NCBI RefSeq assembly: GCF_029269835.1
Contig: NZ_JARJBB010000008.1
Location: 1-64,000, forward strand
Direction of reading: 5' to 3'
Length of the DNA: 64,000 nucleotides
Source: Streptomyces tropicalis
Lineage (GTDB): Bacteria > Actinomycetota > Actinomycetes > Streptomycetales > Streptomycetaceae
In this document: one piece after another, positions 24,834-32,853 of the stretch
Numbering within the stretch: the first letter of the stretch is position 1
Layout of the letters: every line of letters starts with the position of its first letter
Made by a program: the position numbers and the translations under genes
The notes under the pieces: generated by a model
Database searches by the model: none
What the model saw: the letters and a program-made list of their open reading frames with translations, nothing else
What the model was told of the DNA's origin: nothing

Positions 24834-25931
24834 TCAGGGAGCGCTGACGGTCTGCATCTGCCAGGCCTGCTGGAAGGCGAAGCGGGCCGCCTCCACCTCG
24901 TGCCGCTGGTCGGCGTGGAGCACACCGAGCGCGTACGCCGTCGCCGGGGCGATCCGGGGGGTGCGGGCCGCCGAGGCGGCCGCGGCGGCCGCCTCGGCGG
25001 CGTCGCGGTGGTGGTCGAGGGCCCGCCCGGCCGCCGCGATCCGCACGTCCGTGGGCGCGCCGCCGCCGAGCACCACCTCGCGGGCGTACCGGTGCAGGCG
25101 CAGCAGCAGCCGGACCTGGTGCCAGGGCGCGTCCTGCGGGTGCGGGGACGGGTCGGGGGACAGGCCGTGGATCAGCGCGGTCGCGTTGTACGGGCTGCCG
25201 GCGGTGACCAGGGGCAGCGCGGCGACCGCGTCGTGGAGCCGGTCCTGGGCCGCCGCCGCGAGCGGGCGCAGGTCGGCGGCGGCCGCGGCGGGCGTCAGCG
25301 GGACCTCGCTGGCCAGGACGGCGACCTGGTCGGCGACGGCGTGGAAGCGGGCCGAGCCGAGGGCCTGGAGGGCGGTGGAGTGGGCCCGGGTCCGGGCCAG
25401 GGTCAGCTGCCGTTCGAGCAGGGCGCCCGCCTTCGCCGCGCCGACCGTCAGGTTGCCCCGGTCCGGGGCAGCGGGGTGGGACGGCGGACCGGCGGCGGCC
25501 ACCTCCGCCGGGTCGAGGCCCTGGACGGGCAGGGCCGCCGACCCGGACAGCCGGTGCAGCGCGAGCAGCAGCCGCTCCAGCCGGGCCTGGTAGGCGTGCT
25601 CGCGGCCCAGCGCGCCGGACAGCCAGGCCAGTTCCGGCCGCATCTCCTCCGACCAGGCCTCCTGCAGCAGGGGGCGGAAGGTGTGCAGGCTGCCGCTGAT
25701 GCGGCGGGCCGAGCGGCGCAGGGCGCGCGCCGCGTCGACGGACTCCTCCGGGCCGCTCCCGCCCGGCCGCGCCTCCGTCCGGGCGGGAGGGCCGCCGGGG
25801 CCGGCCTCGCGGTGCCGGCGCAGCGCGCGGAGGAACTCCGTCGCCCGGTCCCGCAGATAGCGGGCGAGGATGTCGGAGGGTACCGGCCCGGCGGTGGGGT
25901 CGTCCGTCGGGTCAAGGTGTTGCATTGCCAC
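24834..25931 (-). CDS. CHAD-domain polyphosphate-binding protein
   Basis: 365 residues. A helical CHAD domain occupies the length: repeated helices with conserved basic and His residues (LARYLRDRATEFLRALRRHREA, ALRRSARRISGSLHTFRPLL, HAYQARLERLLLALHRL, WHQVRLLLRLHRYAREVVLGG). CHAD proteins bind inorganic polyphosphate, and this gene overlaps the 3' end of ppk by 20 bases, a strong functional link. GTG 25931 is chosen over ATG 25925 because GGAGG lies seven bases before it. Confidence 0.9.
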   Translation of the reverse strand: MAMQHLDPTDDPTAGPVPSDILARYLRDRATEFLRALRRHREAGPGGPPARTEARPGGSGPEESVDAARALRRSARRISGSLHTFRPLLQEAWSEEMRPELAWLSGALGREHAYQARLERLLLALHRLSGSAALPVQGLDPAEVAAAGPPSHPAAPDRGNLTVGAAKAGALLERQLTLARTRAHSTALQALGSARFHAVADQVAVLASEVPLTPAAAAADLRPLAAAAQDRLHDAVAALPLVTAGSPYNATALIHGLSPDPSPHPQDAPWHQVRLLLRLHRYAREVVLGGGAPTDVRIAAAGRALDHHRDAAEAAAAAASAARTPRIAPATAYALGVLHADQRHEVEAARFAFQQAWQMQTVSAP

Positions 25932-28197
25932 GCCGGCGCCTCCGGGCGTCTATGAGCATCTCCTGGACATTGCGCAGGGGCTGGCCGTCCGCGTCGGTGG
26001 CGTGCCGGGTCCATTCGCCGTCCGGGCCGAGGTGCCAGGAGGCGGTGGTGTCGGACATCCCGGTCTCCAGGAGCCGGTTGAGCGACGCCCGGTGCGCCGG
26101 GTCCACGACGCGCACCAGTGCCTCGATACGTCGGTCGAGGTTGCGGTGCATCATGTCGGCGCTGCCGATCCAGACCTCCGCCTCGCCGCCGTTGCCGAAG
26201 GCGAAGACGCGGGAGTGCTCCAGGAAGCGGCCGAGGATGGACCGCACGCGGATGTTCTCGGAGAGTCCGGCGACGCCGGGGCGCACCGCGCAGATGCCGC
26301 GCACCCAGATGTCGACCGGCACCCCTGCCTGGGACGCGCGGTAGAGCGCGTCGACGACGGCCTCGTCGACCATCGAGTTGACCTTGACGCGGATGAAGGC
26401 GGGACGTCCGGCACGGTGGTGCTGGACCTCCTTGTCGATCCGCGCGACCAGCCCGTCCCGCAGGGACTTGGGGGCGACCAGCAGCCTGCGGTACGTCTCG
26501 CGGCGGGAGTAGCCCGACAGCCGGTTGAACAGGTCGGACAGGTCCGCGCCCACCTGCGGGTCGGTGGTGAGCAGCCCGAGGTCCTCGTAGAGGCGGGCGG
26601 TCTTCGGGTGGTAGTTGCCGGTGCCGACGTGGCTGTACCGGCGCAGCGTGTCCCCCTCCTGGCGGACCACCAGCGACAGCTTGCAGTGGGTCTTCAGGCC
26701 GACCAGGCCGTACACGACGTGGCAGCCGGACTCCTCCAGCTTGCGCGCCCACTTGATGTTGGCGTGCTCGTCGAAGCGGGCCTTGATCTCGACCAGGACG
26801 AGGACCTGCTTGCCGGACTCGGCGGCGTCGATGAGCGCGTCGACTATGGGGGAGTCGCCGGAGGTGCGGTACAGGGTCTGCTTGATGGCGAGGACGTCCG
26901 GGTCGGCGGCCGCCTGCTCCAGGAAGGCCTGCACCGACGTCGAGAAGGAGTCGTACGGGTGGTGCAGCAGCACGTCCCGGGCGCGCAGCGCGGCGAAGAT
27001 GTCCGGCGCGGAGGCCGACTCGACCTCGGCGAGGTCGCGGTGGGTGCCGGCGACGAACTTCGGGTACTTCAGCTCGGGACGGTCGAGGCTGTGGATGCGG
27101 AAGAGGCCGGTGAGGTCCAGGGGACCCGGCAGCGGGTACACCTCCGCCTCGCTGATCTTCAGCTCCCGCACCAGCAGGTCGAGGACCTCGCGGTCGATGG
27201 ACTCCTCGACCTCCAGACGCACCGGAGGGCCGAAGCGGCGCCGCATGAGCTCCTTCTCCAGGGCCTGGAGCAGGTTCTCCGCGTCGTCCTCCTCGACCTC
27301 CAGGTCCTCGTTGCGGGTGAGCCGGAACGCGTGGTGCTCCAGCACCTCCATGCCCGGGAACAGCTCCTCCAGGTGGGCGCCGATGACGTCCTCGATGGGG
27401 ACGTAGCGGCCCGGGGAGCTCTCCAGGAAGCGGGACAGCAGCGGCGGCACCTTGACGCGGGCGAAGTGGCGGTGCCCGGTGACCGGATTGCGCACCACGA
27501 CGGCCAGGTTCAGCGACAGGCCGGAGATGTACGGGAAGGGGTGCGCGGGGTCGACGGCCAGCGGGGTCAGCACCGGGAAGATCTGGTGCCGGAAGAGGGT
27601 GAACAGGCGGGCCTGCTCCTTCTCCGTCAGCTCGCTCCAGCGGACCAGGTGGATGCCGTCCTCCGCGAGTGCGGGGGCGACGTCCTCGTGGTAGCAGGCG
27701 GCGTGCCGGGCCATGAGCTCGCGGGAGCGGGCCCAGATCATCTCCAGCACCTCGCGGGGCTGGAGCCCGGAGGCGGACCGGGTGGCGACCCCGGTGGCGA
27801 TGCGGCGCTTGAGGCCGGCGACCCGGACCATGAAGAACTCGTCCAGGTTGCTGGCAAAGATGGCCAGGAAGTTGGCGCGTTCCAGCAGGGGGGTGTTCGG
27901 GTCCTCGGCCAGTTCCAGCACGCGCTCGTTGAAGGCGAGCCAGCTGCGTTCCCGGTCGAGGAAGCGCCCCTGGGGCAGCGGGCCCCCGTCGGCCGCGGAC
28001 TCCTCGTAGCCGTCGAGGTCGGCGTCGATGTCGGGTTCCAGGTCGGAGACCGTGGCCGCCACGGTGTGCGGGCGGTGCGCGGCTATGGAGCCCACGGAGG
28101 GCTGGGCGTGCTGGAGGTTCTCGCGGCCCGCAGGGCCTCCCACGGGAGCGGCGGTGGGAGACGGGTGCGCCGGGGCCTGGGCGTCTGGCTGGCTCAT
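25912..28197 (-). CDS. ppk: Polyphosphate kinase 1
   Basis: 761 residues. Reversibly polymerises the gamma-phosphate of ATP into polyphosphate. All four PPK1 domains are present: the N-terminal helical part (RFLDRERSWLAFNERVLELA), the head, and two phospholipase D-like C-terminal domains. The autophosphorylated His is about residue 523 in YSHVGTGNYHP; the second catalytic His lies in SADMMHRNLDRRIEALV. ATG 28197 is preferred; an in-frame ATG at 28368 would add a low-complexity Pro/Arg-rich extension not typical of the family. Loss of ppk raises antibiotic production in S. lividans, so it matters for the phosphate response encoded nearby. Confidence 0.96.
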   Translation of the reverse strand: MSQPDAQAPAHPSPTAAPVGGPAGRENLQHAQPSVGSIAAHRPHTVAATVSDLEPDIDADLDGYEESAADGGPLPQGRFLDRERSWLAFNERVLELAEDPNTPLLERANFLAIFASNLDEFFMVRVAGLKRRIATGVATRSASGLQPREVLEMIWARSRELMARHAACYHEDVAPALAEDGIHLVRWSELTEKEQARLFTLFRHQIFPVLTPLAVDPAHPFPYISGLSLNLAVVVRNPVTGHRHFARVKVPPLLSRFLESSPGRYVPIEDVIGAHLEELFPGMEVLEHHAFRLTRNEDLEVEEDDAENLLQALEKELMRRRFGPPVRLEVEESIDREVLDLLVRELKISEAEVYPLPGPLDLTGLFRIHSLDRPELKYPKFVAGTHRDLAEVESASAPDIFAALRARDVLLHHPYDSFSTSVQAFLEQAAADPDVLAIKQTLYRTSGDSPIVDALIDAAESGKQVLVLVEIKARFDEHANIKWARKLEESGCHVVYGLVGLKTHCKLSLVVRQEGDTLRRYSHVGTGNYHPKTARLYEDLGLLTTDPQVGADLSDLFNRLSGYSRRETYRRLLVAPKSLRDGLVARIDKEVQHHRAGRPAFIRVKVNSMVDEAVVDALYRASQAGVPVDIWVRGICAVRPGVAGLSENIRVRSILGRFLEHSRVFAFGNGGEAEVWIGSADMMHRNLDRRIEALVRVVDPAHRASLNRLLETGMSDTTASWHLGPDGEWTRHATDADGQPLRNVQEMLIDARRRRRGNATP

Positions 28198-29216
28198 GAA
28201 CCCATTCTTCCGCGCCGGGCGTGAGACAGGCGCGTCGGAGCGGGGGAGCGGGAGCGCGGCGGCGGTGGGAGTCCCCCCGGCCGGCCGGGACCGCGAGTGG
28301 TCGGGCACGTGCCCGTTCCCCGTGACCCCCTCGGGGGGCGGCGAAGGCTCTGGCGCGGCGGGCTTCATTGGCCGAGCGTCGCAAGCCCGTCTGAATCACT
28401 GGTTACGGAGACATGACGTGCGGGATAGCGGGGGGCGGCTCCCGGGGGCCGGTCGCCCGCCCCCGGCCGCCAGCCGCACACCGGGGGCGGGCGCCCGGCC
28501 CCCGGGGTGCCGGTCCGCCCTCCGGGGGCCGGGCGTCCGCCCCCACGCGATCCGGCCGCCCCGGGGTCTGGGCGCCCGGACCCCGGGGGTCCTGGCATCC
28601 GCACCGGGAGCCCGATCATCCGGCCTGGGGGTCGGGACGGGCGCATCGGGGGCGGGCGTCCGCCCCCGGCGTGCCCGGAGCCGGGGCGGCCGGATCGTGG
28701 GGTGGCGGTCGGCCCCCGGGCTCAGGTGAACGGATCGGGGGTGCAGCGGGGGCGCGGGGGTGGGCCGGAGGTTCGGCGGCTCGGGGGCCGCGCCCCGCAG
28801 CCCCGGGCCCGCCGCCTCGGGGGGCGTGATCCGGCCGGGGGAGCCGGGCCCACGGGAGCGAGCCGTGGGCCCGCAGCCCGGGGACCGGGTGCCCCGCGGC
28901 CCACGGCCCCCGAGGCACGCCGCCTGGGAGCCGACCGGGCCCGGGTTACGCGTGTCCGGGGGCCAGGGGTTCGAAGCGCGGGCGGCGTGCGGTGGGTGCT
29001 CCGGCCGTCGCCGGGTGCGGTGCCCGGCTCGCGGTGAGCGTTCCGAGACCCCGGGCGCCTTTCGATGAGCGTGCCCGGCACCTCCGGCACGCCTCGGCGG
29101 ACGTGCCGGTCTCTCCGCGCGGTGTCCCTGCGCGAGGAGGCCGGCCGTCCGGCGCCGTGTTCCCGGAACCGCGGGGCCGGGCGGTGTTCGTCAGGGGCGG
29201 CCGGGACCCGTGGGGC
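28198..29216. other. 1-kb gene-free, extremely G+C-rich low-complexity interval
   Basis: Between the ppk start and the mshD stop. From about 28430 to 29040 the sequence is built of runs of C and G with short degenerate motifs such as CGGGCGTCCGCCCCC (twice) and CCGGGGGCC, and several small inverted repeats. Several overlapping open frames exist only because stop codons are rare; their products are Arg/Pro/Gly low-complexity. The ppk promoter must lie near its left end. No RNA or protein gene is recognised. Confidence 0.6.
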
Positions 29217-30137
29217 TCAGGTTTCCGTCCGGTACATCAGGTCCGTCTCGTAGGTGGTGAATCCGAGGCGCTCGTAGACCGAGACCGCCGCCTGGTTGTC
29301 GGCGTCGACGTAGAGCATCGCCGTCGGCAGGCCCTGGGCCGCCAGGTGGCGCAGGCCGACGAGGGTGAGGGCCTTGCCGAGGCCGCCGCCCTGGACGCCG
29401 GGCCGCACCCCGAGCACGTACACCTCGCCGAGCTGCTCCTCGGCGTGGACCTTGGTCCAGTGGAAGCCGACCAGGCGGCCGTCCCGTTCGGCGAGGAAGA
29501 AGCCCTGCGGGTCGAACCAGGGCTGGGCCTTGCGGTCGTCGAGGTCCCGCTGCGTCAGCGAGCCCTGCTCGGGGTGGTGCGCGAACGCCTCCGCGTTCAG
29601 CGCGAGCCACGCGGCGTCGTCCTCGCCGGGGGCGAAGGCGCGGACGGTCACGCCGTCCGGCAGCTTCGGCTCGGGCAGGTCGGCGCCGGTGAGCGGCCGC
29701 CGCATCTGGCGCAGTTCGCGGAACAGGGTGAGTCCGAGGACCTGGGCGAGGTGCCGGGCACCGGAGTGGCCGCCGTGCGCCCACACCCGCAGCCGCTTCC
29801 CGGACGCGGCGAGCAGCGCGGAGCCGAGCGCCCGGCCGTGGCCGTGGCCGCGGTGCGCCGGGTGGACGACCAGTTCCGCGGCGGGCGCCTCCACCGGATC
29901 GGTGTCCTCCAGCTGCGCGTAGCCGACGAGTTCGCCGCCGAGGGTGAGCAGCAGGTGGGACACGCCGTCGCGGGCACCGCCGCGCAGCTGGAGCCGCCCC
30001 TGCTCGGACACCGCCTGCCGGCCGTCGGCGCGGGCGGCCTCCGCCAGCAGGCCGAGCACGGCGTCGGCCCGGTCCGGGGAGAGGACGGAGCAGGTCTCGA
30101 GGGAGCGGGCGATCGGTGCGGTGTCGTCGCTGGTCAT
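29217..30137 (-). CDS. mshD: Mycothiol synthase
   Basis: 306 residues made of two GNAT domains in tandem. It acetylates cysteinyl-glucosaminyl-inositol with acetyl-CoA in the last step of mycothiol synthesis. N-domain: VVHPAHRGHGHGRALGSALL; C-domain, the catalytic half: VYVLGVRPGVQGGGLGKALTLVGLRHL and the closing YVDADNQAAVSVYERLGFTTYETDLMY. Length is normal. The first enzyme of the same pathway, mshA, lies 30 kb to the right. A long G+C-rich gene-free stretch follows the stop. Confidence 0.94.
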   Translation of the reverse strand: MTSDDTAPIARSLETCSVLSPDRADAVLGLLAEAARADGRQAVSEQGRLQLRGGARDGVSHLLLTLGGELVGYAQLEDTDPVEAPAAELVVHPAHRGHGHGRALGSALLAASGKRLRVWAHGGHSGARHLAQVLGLTLFRELRQMRRPLTGADLPEPKLPDGVTVRAFAPGEDDAAWLALNAEAFAHHPEQGSLTQRDLDDRKAQPWFDPQGFFLAERDGRLVGFHWTKVHAEEQLGEVYVLGVRPGVQGGGLGKALTLVGLRHLAAQGLPTAMLYVDADNQAAVSVYERLGFTTYETDLMYRTET

Positions 30138-30211
30138 GCAAACGAGGGTACGGCCGTGGGCGGCGACTTCGGCCCCCGCCGGTGCCCGGTCCGGCGCCGG
30201 GCCGCGCGGCC

Positions 30212-30274
30212 GGAGCCGGTCACGCCGGTCGGGCCGGAGCCGGTCACGCCGGTCGGGCCGGGCCGGTCACGGCC
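30212..30274. repeat. 24-bp tandem repeat (2.6 copies)
   Basis: Two identical 24-base units (30212-30235, 30236-30259) starting GGAGCCGGTCACGCC, then a partial third that runs over the stop codon of the histidine kinase gene (stop at 30267-30269). It occupies half of the spacer between mshD and the kinase gene. Confidence 0.85.
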
Positions 30275-31724
30275 GTTCGGGCGGCGGGGTCGGGGCGCCC
30301 GGCAGGCTGACCGTCGCGACCGTGCCGCCGCCGTCGGCCGGGGCCAGGGCGACCCGGCCGCCGGCGTGCTGCACGGTGCGGGCGACGATCGACAGGCCGA
30401 GACCGGAGCCGGGCAGCGCGCGGGCGCTCGGGGAGCGCCAGAAGCGGTCGAAGACGTGCGGGAGTTCGTCGGCGGGGATGCCCGGCCCGTGGTCGCGGAC
30501 GGTCAGCACGCCCGCGTCGAGGACGACCTCGACGGTGCCGCCCTCGGGGCTGAACTTGACCGCGTTGTCGAGGATGTTGACCACCGCCCGCTCCAGCGCG
30601 GCCGGCTCCGCCCGGACGAACCAGGGGGACAGTGCCGCCGTGATGGTCAGTTCGGGGCCGCGCAGCCTGGCCCGGCGCAGCGCCTCCTCCACGGTGTCCT
30701 GGAAGGCGACGACCTGGACGCGTTCGCCGCGCTGCGCCTCCGCCCGCGACAGCTCCTGGAGGTCGCCGATCAGCGAGGCCAGCTCCGTCACCTGCGCCTT
30801 CACCGAGGCGAGCAGCGCCTTGCGGTCGCTCTCGGGCAGCGGGCGGCCGGTCTCCTCGCTGCGGGTGAGCAGTTCGATGTTGGTGCGCAGCGAGGTGAGG
30901 GGGGTGCGCAGCTCGTGCCCGGCGTCCGCGATGAGCTGCTGCTGGAGGTCGCGGGAGCTGGCCAGCGCCGACGTCATGGAGTTGAAGGAGCGGGACAGGC
31001 GGGCGATCTCGTCCTCGGTGTCGTCGGCCACGGGGATGCGGATGGTGAGGTCCTCGGTGCGGGCGACGTGCTCCACCGCCTCGGTCAGCTCGTCCACGGG
31101 CCGCAGCCCGGCCCGCGCCACGGCGAGCCCGGCGGCCCCCGCGCCGATCACGCCGACGCCGGAGACCAGCAGGAGCAGCAGCGCCAGTCCGTCGAGGGTC
31201 TTCTCGGTGTCCTTCAGGGAGAGGCCGAGGGTGAACACGGCGCCCGGGTAGGGCTGCGCGTCGGGGCCGCCCTGCAGGGGGATGGCGACGACCATCACGC
31301 GGACGTTGTTGCCCGCGCTGTCGGTGCTGTTGTGGAAGGTGCGGATGCTGAGGTCGGGCCGGGCGGCGATCCTGCGGTCCGTCGGCGTCACCCTGACCAC
31401 GCCCTCGGACTGGGGGAGGACGCAGGACCGGCCCTGCGACGTCACCAGCTGCATGTAGAAGTACGAGGGCCGGCCGGCGGAGTCGCCCGCCGGGCCGACG
31501 GGGCAGCTCGCGAGGAGCGCCGTCACATAGGGGGTGTCGTCGAGCAGCTGGTGGGTGTTGGCGTTCCCGAGTCTGTTGTCGACCTCGTTGTAGAGCCGGT
31601 TCTGCACGATGAACCAGCAGGTCACCGAGACCGCGGCCACCGCGAAGGCCACCGCCGCCGCGACCAGCAGGGCCAGCCGGGACCGCAGCGGCAGGGACCG
31701 CAGCCGGCGTACCGCGTTCCTCAC
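30267..31724 (-). CDS. Two-component sensor histidine kinase, MprB-like
   Basis: 485 residues. Membrane helix (about 16-40), extracytoplasmic sensor of about 135 residues, second helix (about 178-204), HAMP, then HisKA with His270 in DAGHELRTPL and a full ATPase domain: N-box NILDNAVKFSPEG, G1 DHGPGIP, F-box HVFDRFWRS, G2 GSGLGLSIV. It overlaps its response-regulator gene by ATGA. The htrA-like gene upstream in the same operon suggests that it senses envelope or protein-folding stress, as MprAB does in mycobacteria. The C-terminal tail runs into a DNA tandem repeat. Confidence 0.93.
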   Translation of the reverse strand: MRNAVRRLRSLPLRSRLALLVAAAVAFAVAAVSVTCWFIVQNRLYNEVDNRLGNANTHQLLDDTPYVTALLASCPVGPAGDSAGRPSYFYMQLVTSQGRSCVLPQSEGVVRVTPTDRRIAARPDLSIRTFHNSTDSAGNNVRVMVVAIPLQGGPDAQPYPGAVFTLGLSLKDTEKTLDGLALLLLLVSGVGVIGAGAAGLAVARAGLRPVDELTEAVEHVARTEDLTIRIPVADDTEDEIARLSRSFNSMTSALASSRDLQQQLIADAGHELRTPLTSLRTNIELLTRSEETGRPLPESDRKALLASVKAQVTELASLIGDLQELSRAEAQRGERVQVVAFQDTVEEALRRARLRGPELTITAALSPWFVRAEPAALERAVVNILDNAVKFSPEGGTVEVVLDAGVLTVRDHGPGIPADELPHVFDRFWRSPSARALPGSGLGLSIVARTVQHAGGRVALAPADGGGTVATVSLPGAPTPPPERP

Positions 31725-32455
31725 TCGGCGCCGCCCTGCCGCAGGACGTACCCGACACCGCGCACGGTGTGCACGAGGCGCGGCTCGCCGCCGGCCTCGG
31801 TCTTGCGGCGCAGGTACATGACGTAGACGTCGAGCGAGTTCGACGAGGGCTCGAAGTCGAAGCCCCAGACCGTCTTCAGGATCTGCTCGCGGGTGAGGAC
31901 CTGGCGGGGGTGGGCGAGGAACATCTCCAGCAGGGTGAACTCGGTGCGGGTCAGCTCCACCTGCCGCCCGTCGCGGACGACCTCGCGGGTGGCGAGGTCC
32001 ATGCGCAGGTCGGCGAAGGTCAGGGTGTCGCTGTCGTCGGGGGTGGCCGCCACGGCCGCCGCGTACGAGCTGCGCCGCAGCAGTGCGCGGATGCGGGCGA
32101 ACAGCTCGTCCAGCTCGAAGGGCTTGACCAGGTAGTCGTCGGCGCCCGCGTCGAGCCCGGTGACACGGTCGCCGACCGTGTCCCGGGCCGTCAGCATGAG
32201 GATCGGTGTGGTGTCGCCGGTGCCGCGGATGCGGCGGGCGGCGGTGAGGCCGTCCATGCGCGGCATCTGGATGTCGAGGACGACCAGGTCCGGCTGGTAG
32301 GCGGCCGCCTTCTCCAGCGCGTCCGCGCCGTCGACGGCGACCTCGGTGCCGTACCCCTCGAAGGCGAGACTGCGCTGGAGCGCCTCGCGCACCGCGGGCT
32401 CGTCGTCGACGATCAGGATGCGCTGGGGGTCACGGTCGCCATCGGCGGGGCTCAT
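31721..32455 (-). CDS. Two-component response regulator, OmpR/MprA-like
   Basis: 244 residues. The receiver is complete: DDE acidic pocket near the N-terminus (RILIVDDEPAVREAL), phospho-acceptor Asp in LVVLDIQMPRMDG, Thr in MLTARD and Lys in DDYLVKPF. The winged-helix DNA-binding domain ends with the typical DVYVMYLRRKTEAGGEPRLVHTVRGVGYVL. Partner of the kinase encoded just downstream. Direct repeats with 11-bp phasing before htrA are candidate binding sites. Confidence 0.95.
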   Translation of the reverse strand: MSPADGDRDPQRILIVDDEPAVREALQRSLAFEGYGTEVAVDGADALEKAAAYQPDLVVLDIQMPRMDGLTAARRIRGTGDTTPILMLTARDTVGDRVTGLDAGADDYLVKPFELDELFARIRALLRRSSYAAAVAATPDDSDTLTFADLRMDLATREVVRDGRQVELTRTEFTLLEMFLAHPRQVLTREQILKTVWGFDFEPSSNSLDVYVMYLRRKTEAGGEPRLVHTVRGVGYVLRQGGAE

Positions 32456-32572
32456 CGCTCGGGTTCCTCGGGTGCGGTCGTGGTGGGTCGGTCTCAGCGT
32501 CGCACGTTTCCGGCCCGTGGGGCGGATGGCGGCGAGCGGCGGGGCGGGTCGGGCGCGGCCGTCCGGTCCCGG

Positions 32573-32791
32573 TCAGCCGCGGACCGCGGTCAGGCGGCGC
32601 AGCGGGACCTTGTGGCGGTGCGTGCGGTGGCCGGCCGGGATGCGCAGGCCCATCAGCTCGGGGACGGAGATCTCGGGGAGGGGGCGGTCCGATGCGGCGT
32701 GGATCCGGGCGGCGGGCAGGCCGCGGGTGGTCTCGGCGGGGGAGGAGGTCTCGGTGGTGCCGGTGGTCTCGTGCAGATCGTGCTGGATCAT
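32573..32791 (-). CDS. Small soluble protein inside the htrA-mprAB-like operon
   Basis: 72 residues, not recognised. It is credible as a gene because a strong site, GAAGGAG, lies six bases before ATG 32791, the frame has G/C third-position bias, and it sits on the operon strand, 62 bases after htrA and 117 before the response regulator. The N-terminus is Thr/Glu/His-rich (MIQHDLHETTGTTETSS) and the C-terminus basic (AGHRTHRHKVPLRRLT), with a short conserved-looking core PLPEISVPELMGLRIP. No membrane helix or signal peptide. It may be a modulator of the two-component system or protease; that is only inference from position. Confidence 0.7.
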   Translation of the reverse strand: MIQHDLHETTGTTETSSPAETTRGLPAARIHAASDRPLPEISVPELMGLRIPAGHRTHRHKVPLRRLTAVRG

Positions 32792-32853
32792 GACGTACTC
32801 CTTCTCACTCGCTCACGCGCTCGTGGAACCCGTCTGCCCGGCAGGGGCCCGCT

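Noticed and set aside
28198..28368. 57-residue N-terminal extension of ppk
   Set aside because: Low-complexity Pro/Arg sequence not typical of PPK1; ATG 28197 gives a normal start.
25448..28399. 983-residue leftward frame across ppk and the CHAD gene
   Set aside because: Shifted frame of ppk; the product is Arg/Pro-rich while the ppk frame contains all PPK1 motifs.
28722..28737. PHO box in the ppk upstream tract
   Set aside because: A single GTTCACCTGAG unit on the minus strand, more than 500 bases from the ppk start and without a partner.
28413..29068. Several 90-180-residue frames in the G+C-rich tract
   Set aside because: Low-complexity products with no ribosome-binding site and no third-position pattern different from the other frames.
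28992..31826. 944-residue rightward frame
   Set aside because: Antisense to mshD and the sensor kinase, which have unmistakable motifs.
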